In this document: one piece after another, positions 45,294 to 53,597 of the stretch
How the letters are laid out: each line of letters starts with the position of its first letter
Position numbering within the stretch: position 1 is the stretch's first letter
NCBI GenBank assembly: GCA_943361925.1
Contig: CALRIT020000008.1
Location: forward strand, 1-64,000
Source: CAISCU01 sp943361925
Lineage (GTDB): Bacteria; Bacteroidota; Bacteroidia; UKL13-3
Direction of reading: 5' to 3'
DNA: 64,000 nt
Notes under the pieces: model-generated
The model's database searches: none
The model's input: the letters and a program-made list of their open reading frames with translations, nothing else
Told to the model about the DNA's origin: nothing
Translations under genes and position numbers: made by a program

Positions 45294-46205
45294 ATGCCTG
45301 ACAAAAAAAAATACCTTGTTTTAATTCTTGGCCCGACAGCCTCCGGAAAAACTGCATTATCAATAGAGCTGGCACAGCACTTTCAAACAGAAATAATTTC
45401 AACTGATTCAAGGCAGTTTTATAAAAGAATGGATATTGGAACTGCCAAGCCAAATGCATTGGAATTAAGTATAGCTAAACATCATTTTATAGACTTTCTT
45501 GAGCCTGAACAATATTATTCAGCTGGTGACTTCGAAAGAGATTCAATAAAAAAACTAAATGAGTTATTTCAAGAAAAGGATATAGTTATTGCAACCGGAG
45601 GCTCCGGATTATTTGTAAAAGCTTTGGTTGATGGATTGGATGAAATGCCCAAAGCAAATTTAGAATTAAGAGCAAGGTTAGAGTTGGATTATGCTAAAAA
45701 TGGAATTGATTTTTTACAAAATGAACTTAAGAATCTCAATCCTAAAAAATGGGAAATGATTGACCAACAAAATCCTCAAAGACTCATGAGAGCTATTGAA
45801 ATGAGCATACAAGGTGTTGAACTAGGAAACGTAAAAAAAACACGTGGATTTGAAACAATAAAAATTGGAATTGACTGGCCAAGGGAAGAATTATACCAAA
45901 GAATTAATTTAAGGGTTGATATGATGCGAAAAAATGGTTTGGAAAAAGAAGCCAGAGAATTATATCCTATCAAACACTTAAACGCATTACAAACTGTAGG
46001 TTACCAAGAGTTGTTTGATTATTTCGATGGAAAATGTGAAATCGAATTTGCTTTTGATAAAATTAAGCAACACAGTAGAAATTATGCTAAGCGTCAACTA
46101 ACTTGGTTTAAAAAAGACGAAGAGATTATTTGGAAAAAAGCAAGAGAAGTCGCTGAAATAAAGGAACTTATAGTGTTTACATGTCATTACAACAAAGCTC
46201 AATAA
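45294..46205 (+). CDS. miaA: tRNA dimethylallyltransferase
   Basis: A 303-residue MiaA. Walker A is GPTASGKTALS (residues about 13-23), then STDSRQFYKRMDIGTAKP with the substrate-binding Asp and Ser/Gln, ATGGSGLF, and DQQNPQRLMRAIEM. It transfers a dimethylallyl group to A37 of tRNAs reading U-starting codons. MiaB, encoded at 50.9 kb, acts next in the same modification. ATG at 45294 was chosen because the upstream extension to a TTG runs through the terminator hairpin. Confidence 0.95.
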   Translation: MPDKKKYLVLILGPTASGKTALSIELAQHFQTEIISTDSRQFYKRMDIGTAKPNALELSIAKHHFIDFLEPEQYYSAGDFERDSIKKLNELFQEKDIVIATGGSGLFVKALVDGLDEMPKANLELRARLELDYAKNGIDFLQNELKNLNPKKWEMIDQQNPQRLMRAIEMSIQGVELGNVKKTRGFETIKIGIDWPREELYQRINLRVDMMRKNGLEKEARELYPIKHLNALQTVGYQELFDYFDGKCEIEFAFDKIKQHSRNYAKRQLTWFKKDEEIIWKKAREVAEIKELIVFTCHYNKAQ

Positions 46206-46212
46206 ATTTACT

Positions 46213-46220
46213 TATTTTTG
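46213..46220 (+). promoter_or_regulatory. TAnnTTTG -7 element before terC
   Basis: TATTTTTG lies 20 bp before the ATG of the TerC-family gene and matches the -7 element of Bacteroidota promoters. A good -33 element was not clear because the upstream bases are inside miaA. Confidence 0.45.
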
Positions 46221-46239
46221 CAGCCGGAAAAAACCAAAG

Positions 46240-46998
46240 ATGATAGAACTATTTAGCAGACCGGAAGCTTGGCTTTCCTTAGTAACATTAACTATAATGG
46301 AAATCGTGTTGGGAATCGACAACGTAATTTTCATTTCACTGGTAACAGGTAAACTTCCTAAAGAACATCAGCAAAAAGCAAGGCGAATAGGAATATTTCT
46401 GGCACTTTTCATTAGAATTATTCTTTTGAGCTTTTTATCTCATATTGTGAACAGTCCGCAGAACCCGGTTTTTACAATTATAGAGCACCCTATTACTGTT
46501 AGAGATATTGTTCTATTAGGTGGAGGATTATTTTTATTGTATAAAAGTACAATTGAAATTTTCGAACTACTTGAAGATGGTGGTGAAGAACACAGTAAGA
46601 ATATTCAAGCTAAGTTCTGGAATGTTGTTTTTCAGGTAATTTTGATTGATATCGTATTTTCATTTGACTCTATCATAACGGCAGTTGGATTAGCTCAGGA
46701 TTTGCCTGTTATGATTCTTGCTGTTGTTATTTCAATGATTATTATGTTATTCTTTTCAGGATATATTGCTGAATTCATTAATAAACACCCAAGTATTAAA
46801 TTATTAGCATTAGCATTTTTACTTGTAATAGGAATCATGCTAATAATTGAAGGCTGGAATCACGAAGTGGCTGAAAAATTCAACCTGAAAGCATATGTTT
46901 ATTTTGCTATGGCCTTTTCAATTGGAATAGAATTATTGAACATGAAAATGCGCAAAAAAGATTCGAAATCAGTTGAACTAAAAGATATCTATAAATAA
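46240..46998 (+). CDS. TerC family integral membrane protein
   Basis: A 252-residue protein with seven or so transmembrane helices. The TerC signature is present: TIMEIVLGIDNVIFISLV near residue 18, RRIGIFLALFIRIILL near 48, and VILIDIVFSFDSIITAVGLA near 132. The intramembrane Asp and Glu residues in these segments are thought to bind metal; family members act in manganese export or tellurite resistance. It is 34 bp after miaA and 6 bp before lipB. Confidence 0.9.
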   Translation: MIELFSRPEAWLSLVTLTIMEIVLGIDNVIFISLVTGKLPKEHQQKARRIGIFLALFIRIILLSFLSHIVNSPQNPVFTIIEHPITVRDIVLLGGGLFLLYKSTIEIFELLEDGGEEHSKNIQAKFWNVVFQVILIDIVFSFDSIITAVGLAQDLPVMILAVVISMIIMLFFSGYIAEFINKHPSIKLLALAFLLVIGIMLIIEGWNHEVAEKFNLKAYVYFAMAFSIGIELLNMKMRKKDSKSVELKDIYK

Positions 46999-47004
46999 GT
47001 TACC

Positions 47005-47706
47005 ATGAACAAAGTGGTAAAATTAACCGATTGGGGATTAATAGATTACAAAACTGCATGGGACCAACAAGAAGTTCTTTTTAAAGAACTGGTTGATACC
47101 AAACTTTTGGAAAGAGAATTTGCAGAGGACAAGAAAACTGTTTTAAAGAACACTTTGATATTTTGCGAACATCCGCACGTTTATACCTTAGGTAAAAGTG
47201 GAGATGTAGCGAATTTATTGCTAGATGAACAGGGCTTAAAAGACGCAAACGCAGTTTTTTATCCGATTAACCGAGGCGGAGACATAACCTATCATGGGCC
47301 CGGCCAATTGGTAGTATACCCGATATTTGATTTGGAACAATTCTTCACAGATATACATCGGTATTTAAGAACACTTGAAGAAGCAATAATCAACACGCTG
47401 GCTGAATATGGAATCGTAGCAGGTAGGTATGAAGGTTATACCGGAGTTTGGCTAGATGCAGATAATGATAAAGCGAGGAAAATTTGTGCAATGGGTGTTA
47501 GATGCAGCAGATGGGTTACCATGCACGGATTGGCATTTAATGTAAATTCGGATTTAAACTATTTTAAGAATATCATTCCATGTGGCATTGATGATAAAGA
47601 TGTGACATCCATGGAACGTGAACTGGGAAGAAAAGTTGATATGGATGAAGTAAAGGAAAAACTAAAAATTCATTTAGCTGAATTATTTGAATTTGAATAT
47701 CAATAA
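47005..47706 (+). CDS. lipB: octanoyltransferase LipB
   Basis: A 233-residue LipB, which moves octanoyl groups from acyl carrier protein to lipoyl domains. Motifs are EHPHVYTLGKSG near 53, NRGGDITYHGPGQLVVYP near 91, the catalytic Lys in ARKICAMGVRCSRW and the catalytic Cys in IIPCGIDDKDVTSM. It ends at a strong bidirectional terminator. Confidence 0.95.
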   Translation: MNKVVKLTDWGLIDYKTAWDQQEVLFKELVDTKLLEREFAEDKKTVLKNTLIFCEHPHVYTLGKSGDVANLLLDEQGLKDANAVFYPINRGGDITYHGPGQLVVYPIFDLEQFFTDIHRYLRTLEEAIINTLAEYGIVAGRYEGYTGVWLDADNDKARKICAMGVRCSRWVTMHGLAFNVNSDLNYFKNIIPCGIDDKDVTSMERELGRKVDMDEVKEKLKIHLAELFEFEYQ

Positions 47707-47712
47707 GAAATA

Positions 47713-47752
47713 AAAAGAGCGGGCGAACCAAAGGTTCGCCCGCTCTTTTTGT
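47713..47752. terminator. bidirectional terminator lipB / acyl-CoA dehydrogenase
   Basis: A 17-bp perfect stem (47713-47729 with 47733-47749), with A-run and T-run, lies between the convergent lipB and acyl-CoA dehydrogenase genes. Confidence 0.95.
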
Positions 47753-47771
47753 ATCGAAGTTTAAAAACTTG

Positions 47772-48911
47772 TTATTTTAATATGCTTCTTGAAATTACCA
47801 ATTTTTGAATTTCACTTGTTCCCTCTCCTATTGTACATAATTTAGAATCACGATAGAATTTTTCTACAGGGAAATCTTTGGTATAACCATAACCTCCAAA
47901 AATTTGAACTGCCTCCGTTGAAGCCCAAACTGCTACTTCACTTGCATAATACTTGGCAAAAGCACCTTCTTTATTAACGCTTAAACCTTTATTCTTTCTA
48001 TCAGCAGCTTGCAAAGTTAATAGTTCAGCAGCTTCAATTCTGGTAGCCATATCAGCTATTTTAAACGAAATGCCCTGGAAATTTGAGATTGGTTGACCAA
48101 ATTGTTGACGCTCTTTTGAATATTTTAAAGCAGCTTCATATGCACCTTTAGCAATTCCTAATGATAAAGAGGCAATTGAAATTCTACCTCCATCAAGAAT
48201 TTTCATGGCTTGTTTAAAACCATCTCCTACTTCACCCAAAACATTTTCTTCAGGAATTCTGCAATCTTCAAAAATCAATTCTGCAGTTTCAGAAGCACGC
48301 ATTCCTAATTTATTTTCTTTTTTACCACCTTTAAAACCAGGAGTTCCTCTTTCAACAACAAATGCTGTAATACCATTTGAGTCTAACAATTCTCCTGTAC
48401 GTGCTAAAACAACAGCCACATCGCCTGTAATTCCATGTGTAATCCAGTTTTTTGTGCCATTTAAAACCCAATGATTGCCATCTTTTTTAGCAACACATTG
48501 CATTCGCATGGCATCACTTCCTGTATTTGCCTCAGTTAAACCCCAAGCTCCCATCCATTCACCGGTAGCAAGTTTTGGTAACCAACGTTTCTTTTGTTCA
48601 TCGTTTCCAAAATACATAATATGTCCTGTACAAAGTGAATTATGTGCAGCCATACTTAAACCAACTGAGCCACAAACTTTAGATAATTCTACAATTGCAG
48701 TAACATATTCAAAATAACCCAATCCGGAGCCTCCGTATTCTTCAGGAACTAAAACTCCCAATAGGCCTAATTTACCCATCTCGCGAAACATTTCTCTTGG
48801 AAAGAATTGCGCTTCATCCCATTCCATAACATAGGGACGAACATTTTTTTCAGCGAAATCACGCACCATTTGGGCGATCATTCTTTGGTTTTCGGTTTGG
48901 TCGAAATTCAT
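47772..48911 (-). CDS. acyl-CoA dehydrogenase
   Basis: A 379-residue FAD-dependent acyl-CoA dehydrogenase of fatty acid or branched-chain acid oxidation. Motifs are PEEYGGSGLGYFEYV near 60, AWGLTEANTGSDAMRM near 130, LGMRASETAELIFEDCRIP near 210, QIFGGYGYTKDFPVEKFYRD near 340 and TIGEGTSEIQKLVISR at the end with the catalytic Glu. The ATG at 48911 (MNFDQTENQRM) fits the family start; a TTG nine codons upstream is less likely. Chain-length specificity is not clear. Confidence 0.93.
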   Translation of the reverse strand: MNFDQTENQRMIAQMVRDFAEKNVRPYVMEWDEAQFFPREMFREMGKLGLLGVLVPEEYGGSGLGYFEYVTAIVELSKVCGSVGLSMAAHNSLCTGHIMYFGNDEQKKRWLPKLATGEWMGAWGLTEANTGSDAMRMQCVAKKDGNHWVLNGTKNWITHGITGDVAVVLARTGELLDSNGITAFVVERGTPGFKGGKKENKLGMRASETAELIFEDCRIPEENVLGEVGDGFKQAMKILDGGRISIASLSLGIAKGAYEAALKYSKERQQFGQPISNFQGISFKIADMATRIEAAELLTLQAADRKNKGLSVNKEGAFAKYYASEVAVWASTEAVQIFGGYGYTKDFPVEKFYRDSKLCTIGEGTSEIQKLVISRSILK

Positions 48912-48986
48912 AAAATTGGTTTTCGGTTTGTTCCGCAATATCCAACTTAGTCGTTAAAAAACGATGAAGATATTTTGCAAATTTTG

Positions 48987-49658
48987 CTAATCAACAAATA
49001 CATATGGTTTTATCAAATTTAAAATCGAATCATTTACAGTTTTGATGTTTTTTAAATCGTAAATTTCCTTGAATTGGCCATGAACTTGGCGATAGTTTAC
49101 TATCTGTTTTGATAAAACAAATTTGAAATATGGATGCGATTTTAATTCATCAAAACTTACGCTGTTGAGATTAAACTTAACTACAGATTTTGAACTAATC
49201 GTAATTTTTCCATCCAGGTCATATAACAAATCTTCATTAAACCCATAAATCTCTGTTAACTGCTGCAAACTCACAAAACCACCCAGCTTTTTCCGGTATT
49301 GAAGTATTTTCGATGTTAGTGCAGGACCAACTCTGTATAAAGAAAGTATTTCTAAACTATCAGCCAAGTTTAAATCTACTATTGCCAATTTCGGTTTTGG
49401 TTCAGGTTTCTTTTTTATAGAATCTGCGTAAACTGTATTAAAGTTTGATTTCTCAAAATCTTTGTAAGTGATTGCTGGGATTTCAGCCATTGTAAGATGT
49501 ACTTCAATTGGTTTTGGCTTAAAAAATACCGGCACCCATAATTTAATTAACCAAGTTAATAAAATAAAAAAGAGCAACAGGTAAATACCTTGCTGCTCTA
49601 ATCTGTTAAAATAAAAATAGGACTCTATCCAGGTTTTAATTTTTGTCTTCATCTCCAT
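48987..49658 (-). CDS. ComEA-like helix-hairpin-helix membrane protein
   Basis: A 223-residue protein with an N-terminal transmembrane helix (about 25-45, IYLLLFFILLTWLIKLWV), a Pro/Lys-rich linker and two helix-hairpin-helix repeats: LYRVGPALTSKILQYRKKLG near 105 and a divergent one near 175 (SKQIVNYRQVHGQFKEIYDL). HhH pairs of this sort bind DNA in ComEA, the periplasmic uptake receptor. It is last in a three-gene set, and its ATG overlaps the small membrane gene by 23 nt. Confidence 0.75.
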   Translation of the reverse strand: MEMKTKIKTWIESYFYFNRLEQQGIYLLLFFILLTWLIKLWVPVFFKPKPIEVHLTMAEIPAITYKDFEKSNFNTVYADSIKKKPEPKPKLAIVDLNLADSLEILSLYRVGPALTSKILQYRKKLGGFVSLQQLTEIYGFNEDLLYDLDGKITISSKSVVKFNLNSVSFDELKSHPYFKFVLSKQIVNYRQVHGQFKEIYDLKNIKTVNDSILNLIKPYVFVD

Positions 49659-49806
49659 GTGTTGGTGGTTTATTGATTTTTGGATTTTTTACGATGAAAA
49701 AATACAAAAGAGCAAAAACAACCAAACCAAAAAAGGCTTCAGTTAAGAACCAAAAAGTGAAACTTGCAGGTTCTGCGGGCTCTGTGAGCAATATTAAATA
49801 ATTCAT
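49636..49806 (-). CDS. 56-residue single-TM hypothetical protein
   Basis: A frame below 60 codons, starting at ATG 49806 overlapping the rfbD-like stop (ATGA) and ending inside the ComEA-like gene. The product has one hydrophobic helix (about 16-40, FTFWFLTEAFFGLVVFALLY) and a short polar tail (KPPTHGDEDKN). Overlaps at both ends imply translational coupling. Small one-helix proteins of this kind occur as membrane-complex subunits; no family is recognised. Confidence 0.55.
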   Translation of the reverse strand: MNYLILLTEPAEPASFTFWFLTEAFFGLVVFALLYFFIVKNPKINKPPTHGDEDKN

Positions 49807-50711
49807 GATTTTGTTGATTTTAGCTGTTCATCGAGCAATTTTAGGCCTTCCTGAAACGATTTAGGGTTATACCCCAAAACATTCATCGCCTTATCTAATC
49901 TAAAGCCTGTAATAGGCGGACGTTTAGCCGGTTGTTTAATGCCTTCACTGCTCGATAAGTGAAGAAAACTCTTATCCAGGTTCCAAAAATCAGCAACCTG
50001 AACGACTAAATCGTAAACGCTCATAAAGTTCTTCCCTGAGATATTATAAATTCCAGAAGCTTTCTGAGCAGCAATTAAGGCACAACCCTGAGCTAAATCT
50101 TCAGCTAAAGTTGGTGTTCTGAATTGATCAGCAACTACATTTATTGATTTACCTGATTCTAAGGCACCTTTTGCCCAAAGAACAATATTACTACGACTCA
50201 TATCGCTAACAATCCCATAAACTAAAACAGTTCTGGCAATTGCCCAGCTTTTTGATTTTGCTTGAACAATTTCTTCAGCCTTAACTTTAGATAAACCGTA
50301 ATAACTTATTGGACTAGGTTTTTCATCTTCTGTTAAAGGACCATGAGTTCCATCGAAAATAAAATCAGTAGAAACATGAACAAAATGCGCATTGATTCTA
50401 TTACATGCATTTACCAAAAAATCAACCGCATGGATGTTCAATGCATCACAAGCTTCTCTTTCAGATTCACATGCATCAACATTGGTCATAGCAGCTGTAT
50501 TGATAACAACATCAGGCTGGTATAAATCCAAAACACTATCAACTTCATTTTTTTGAGTAATATCCAATGATGCATAGGTATAACCTGTTTTATCAGGATA
50601 TCTATCTGCACCTCTGGCTGTAGCTATTAATTCTACTGAAGAATTTGTTTTGTAAAGGTCGACTAATTTCTGACCTAATAAACCATTACTGCCGGTAATT
50701 AGAACTTTCAT
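49803..50711 (-). CDS. dTDP-4-dehydrorhamnose reductase-like SDR
   Basis: A 302-residue extended short-chain dehydrogenase: the NADP-binding GSNGLLGQKLVDLY at the start, VINTAAMTNVDACESE near 70, HVSTDFIFDG near 112, and the active-site YGLSKVKAEE near 140 (Tyr and Lys). This pattern is that of RfbD, the last step of dTDP-rhamnose synthesis. The other rfb genes are not in view, so an alternative sugar reductase role remains possible. Confidence 0.85.
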   Translation of the reverse strand: MKVLITGSNGLLGQKLVDLYKTNSSVELIATARGADRYPDKTGYTYASLDITQKNEVDSVLDLYQPDVVINTAAMTNVDACESEREACDALNIHAVDFLVNACNRINAHFVHVSTDFIFDGTHGPLTEDEKPSPISYYGLSKVKAEEIVQAKSKSWAIARTVLVYGIVSDMSRSNIVLWAKGALESGKSINVVADQFRTPTLAEDLAQGCALIAAQKASGIYNISGKNFMSVYDLVVQVADFWNLDKSFLHLSSSEGIKQPAKRPPITGFRLDKAMNVLGYNPKSFQEGLKLLDEQLKSTKS

Positions 50712-50875
50712 TTTCGAATGTTTGATTTGGTTGCAATATCAGCAAAAAGAATCAAATCATTAAGAATGAAATCAAAAGTAAATTTGATATCAACAAGAAA
50801 TCAATGATTAGAAATACCATTTAAATAATATTGCCATAATTAACAATTTTACTGCCACTCTGTCACAATTTCCCG

Positions 50876-50883
50876 TATATTTG
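50876..50883 (+). promoter_or_regulatory. TAnnTTTG -7 element before miaB
   Basis: TATATTTG lies 20 bp before the miaB ATG, at the usual distance for a Bacteroidota promoter with a short leader. The region upstream is AT-rich without a clear TTTG at -33. Confidence 0.5.
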
Positions 50884-50902
50884 TAATCCAAAAATTCAAT
50901 AA

Positions 50903-52282
50903 ATGAACGGAGATTTAGAAGCAAAAGCGCCTGAAAAAGCAATAAGAAACTTATACATTGAAACTTACGGATGTGCAATGAATTTTGCCGATAGTGAAGT
51001 TGTTGCTTCCATTATGGGTGATAAAGGATTTAAAACTACCCAAAACCTAGCTGAAGCTGATGTGGTTTTTATGAATACTTGTTCGATTAGAGACAATGCA
51101 GAAGCGCATGTTTGGGGAAGAATTAAAGAAATGAAACCCTATAAAAGAAGCAATCCGGGTTTAATTATTGGTGTGCTTGGCTGTATGGCTGAACGATTAA
51201 AAACTCAGTTTCTTGAAAAAGAACAAATAATTGATATTGTAGTTGGACCAGATGCATACAGAGATATTCCTCAATTGATTGCTCAAGTTGAAGAAGGGCA
51301 AAAAGCTGTGAACGTTTTGCTTTCGAGAGAAGAAACTTATGCAGAAATTACACCGGTTCGTTTGAGTTCAAATGGAGTTACAGCCTTCATTAGTATTATG
51401 CGTGGTTGCGATAATATGTGTTCGTTTTGTGTAGTTCCATTTACCAGAGGAAGAGAAAGAAGCAGAGCATCAGAATCGATTTTAAAGGAAGCTCGTGATT
51501 TATATGAAGCTGGTTACAAAGAAGTAACTTTATTGGGTCAAAATGTTGATTCATACAGGGAGGAAGATGCCGATGGAAATGTGATTTGCAATTTTGCACA
51601 ACTCTTAGAAAAGGTAGCACAAATTGCTCCTGATTTAAGAATTAGATTTAGCAGCTCCCATCCAAAAGACATTACAGATGAAGTTTTGTATACCATTAAA
51701 AAGTATGATAATATCTGTAATTATATCCATTACCCTATTCAATCAGGAAACAGCAGAGTTTTAAAACTGATGAACCGTACTTATGATAGAGAATGGTTAG
51801 AGATGAGATTGGCGAAAATCAGGGAAGTACTTCCTGATTGTGGCATTTCAACAGATATTATAGCAGGATTTTGCAGCGAAACAGAAGAAGAACATCAGGA
51901 TACACTTTCCTTATTTAAAGATGCTAAATTCAATTTTGCATTTATGTATCAATACAGTGAAAGACCCGGAACACTTGCGGCACGCAGGTATGCAGATGAT
52001 GTTCCGGTTGATGTAAAACACAGACGTCTTTCTGAAATTATTGCCATTCAAAGTAAAAACAGCATTGAATTAAACCAATTAGAAATTGGCAAAACTCATA
52101 TCGTTTTAATTGAAGGTTTTTCAAAAAGATCTGAAGATGATTTAAGAGGTAGAAACGATAAAAGTCAGGTAGTAATTTTTCCAAGAGAACATTACCAAAA
52201 GGGACAATACGTTAAAGTTTTGATTGAAAGGGTAACTCAAACCAGCTTAATTGGCAAGGTAGTTGAAGAAGTAAAATTTTAA
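50903..52282 (+). CDS. miaB: tRNA-2-methylthio-N6-dimethylallyladenosine synthase
   Basis: A 459-residue radical SAM methylthiotransferase. The N-terminal domain has three cluster cysteines (ETYGCAMNFADSE, MNTCSIRDNAE, VLGCMAERL). The radical SAM motif is RGCDNMCSFCVVPFTRG. A TRAM domain ends the protein (VLIERVTQTSLIGKVV). It completes the ms2i6A37 modification begun by MiaA. It starts an apparent operon with the MtfA-like gene (1-bp gap) and the sigma-54 activator. Confidence 0.96.
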   Translation: MNGDLEAKAPEKAIRNLYIETYGCAMNFADSEVVASIMGDKGFKTTQNLAEADVVFMNTCSIRDNAEAHVWGRIKEMKPYKRSNPGLIIGVLGCMAERLKTQFLEKEQIIDIVVGPDAYRDIPQLIAQVEEGQKAVNVLLSREETYAEITPVRLSSNGVTAFISIMRGCDNMCSFCVVPFTRGRERSRASESILKEARDLYEAGYKEVTLLGQNVDSYREEDADGNVICNFAQLLEKVAQIAPDLRIRFSSSHPKDITDEVLYTIKKYDNICNYIHYPIQSGNSRVLKLMNRTYDREWLEMRLAKIREVLPDCGISTDIIAGFCSETEEEHQDTLSLFKDAKFNFAFMYQYSERPGTLAARRYADDVPVDVKHRRLSEIIAIQSKNSIELNQLEIGKTHIVLIEGFSKRSEDDLRGRNDKSQVVIFPREHYQKGQYVKVLIERVTQTSLIGKVVEEVKF

Positions 52283-52283
52283 T

Positions 52284-53597
52284 TTGGATTACGAAAAGTC
52301 ATATCAGTTATTAGAAAAGTTTAATCTTTATTTCAGGGAATTGTCGGAGTCGGGCCGAACAAAATTCCTTGAAAGAACAGTTGTGCTTAGCAAAGAGATT
52401 AATGTTTATGGCAAAGACATGGATGTTAGTCCGGAAATCAAACTTATTGTACTCTCCTACTTTACGCAACTAACATTCGGATTAGAAAATTATTTTATTG
52501 GTGATTTTGATACGATTTATCTTTACGAAAAGGAGTTTACAGGAGCTAGCGGTAATAAATCAAAAACAGGCCAAACTTTTCACTCTAAAATAATTGCTCT
52601 TTCATGGTATCATTTTTCTGAATCACACTTAAAAGTTAATGATGGTGACAATCTAGGTTATTACCATATTTCACAAGCAATGGTTCAGGCTTTAAAAAAC
52701 GGCGATTCAATTGATGATATTTTTGTTGGTTACTATAAAACAGCTGCTGAAATTGTATTTTCAGAATTAGAAAAAAACAAATTTCTTAGCTTTTATAACA
52801 ACAATAGAAGCTCTATAAAAAATCAGGATTTCGATTCATTGTTTCCAATTTTAACTGAATTATTTTTTGATAATCCAATTGAACTTTCTAAAACTTTACC
52901 TGATACTTATACCCGATTATGTATTCTGTATAACCAAGATCCAATGGCCTTTGACATTGATTATGAACTTGATAAAACCAAATACAGAAACAAAAAAAAT
53001 ATTAGTCCAATCCCTGAGAAAATAAAAAAAGTCTATTCTTACTATACCTCACATTGGACACATAATTTGCCATTATTCAATATAATTCTTGTCCCTGTTT
53101 TCTTCATTTATTATATAAGGCCACATTTATTGTTAACTTTCAATCAGCTTATAATAATCACTATTATTAGTAGTTTGTTGATTTATGTTTTTGGTCGAAA
53201 ATTTTTCATAGGAAGAGGTTTATTTAAATCTGAATTTTGGTTGATATTTAATTGCTTTTTAGGATTCGGACCATCCCTTTTATTTTTATTATTTTGGAGC
53301 AGTTTGTATTTAAATTTCAATCCGATTATTTCAGAACATAACATTGAAGGAAGAGATACCATAAGCAAAAGGACTAAAAGTGGAGGCACACGCGTACATA
53401 GCTTTACCTACTATTTTACTGATGGTTTTTTAAACGATTACCCTGAAGCAAGAACATTATTTGTTGAAGACATAGATCCGGAACATTTCCCCGAAAACCC
53501 CAAATTTAAATTTACAGTTTCTACCAGCATTTTTGGCTATGAGGTAGTCTCAGAAAAACGATTAATTGAAGATAAAAATGAATATTCAAGATATTAA
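52284..53597 (+). CDS. MtfA-like (peptidase M90 relative) membrane protein, active site lost
   Basis: A 437-residue protein. Its first 200 residues follow the layout of MtfA/M90 zinc peptidases (IKLIVLSYFTQLTFGLENYF, GASGNKSKTGQTFHSKIIAL, then NDGDNLGYYHISQAM). Where the family has HExxH, this protein reads HISQA, so metal binding is unlikely. Two or three transmembrane helices follow (about 253-350, NIILVPVFFIYYI, LIIITIISSLLIYVF, WLIFNCFLGFGPSLLFLLFW), then a soluble end. The start is TTG, one base after the miaB stop. The relation to MtfA is inferred from motif order and is moderate. Confidence 0.5.
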   Translation: MDYEKSYQLLEKFNLYFRELSESGRTKFLERTVVLSKEINVYGKDMDVSPEIKLIVLSYFTQLTFGLENYFIGDFDTIYLYEKEFTGASGNKSKTGQTFHSKIIALSWYHFSESHLKVNDGDNLGYYHISQAMVQALKNGDSIDDIFVGYYKTAAEIVFSELEKNKFLSFYNNNRSSIKNQDFDSLFPILTELFFDNPIELSKTLPDTYTRLCILYNQDPMAFDIDYELDKTKYRNKKNISPIPEKIKKVYSYYTSHWTHNLPLFNIILVPVFFIYYIRPHLLLTFNQLIIITIISSLLIYVFGRKFFIGRGLFKSEFWLIFNCFLGFGPSLLFLLFWSSLYLNFNPIISEHNIEGRDTISKRTKSGGTRVHSFTYYFTDGFLNDYPEARTLFVEDIDPEHFPENPKFKFTVSTSIFGYEVVSEKRLIEDKNEYSRY

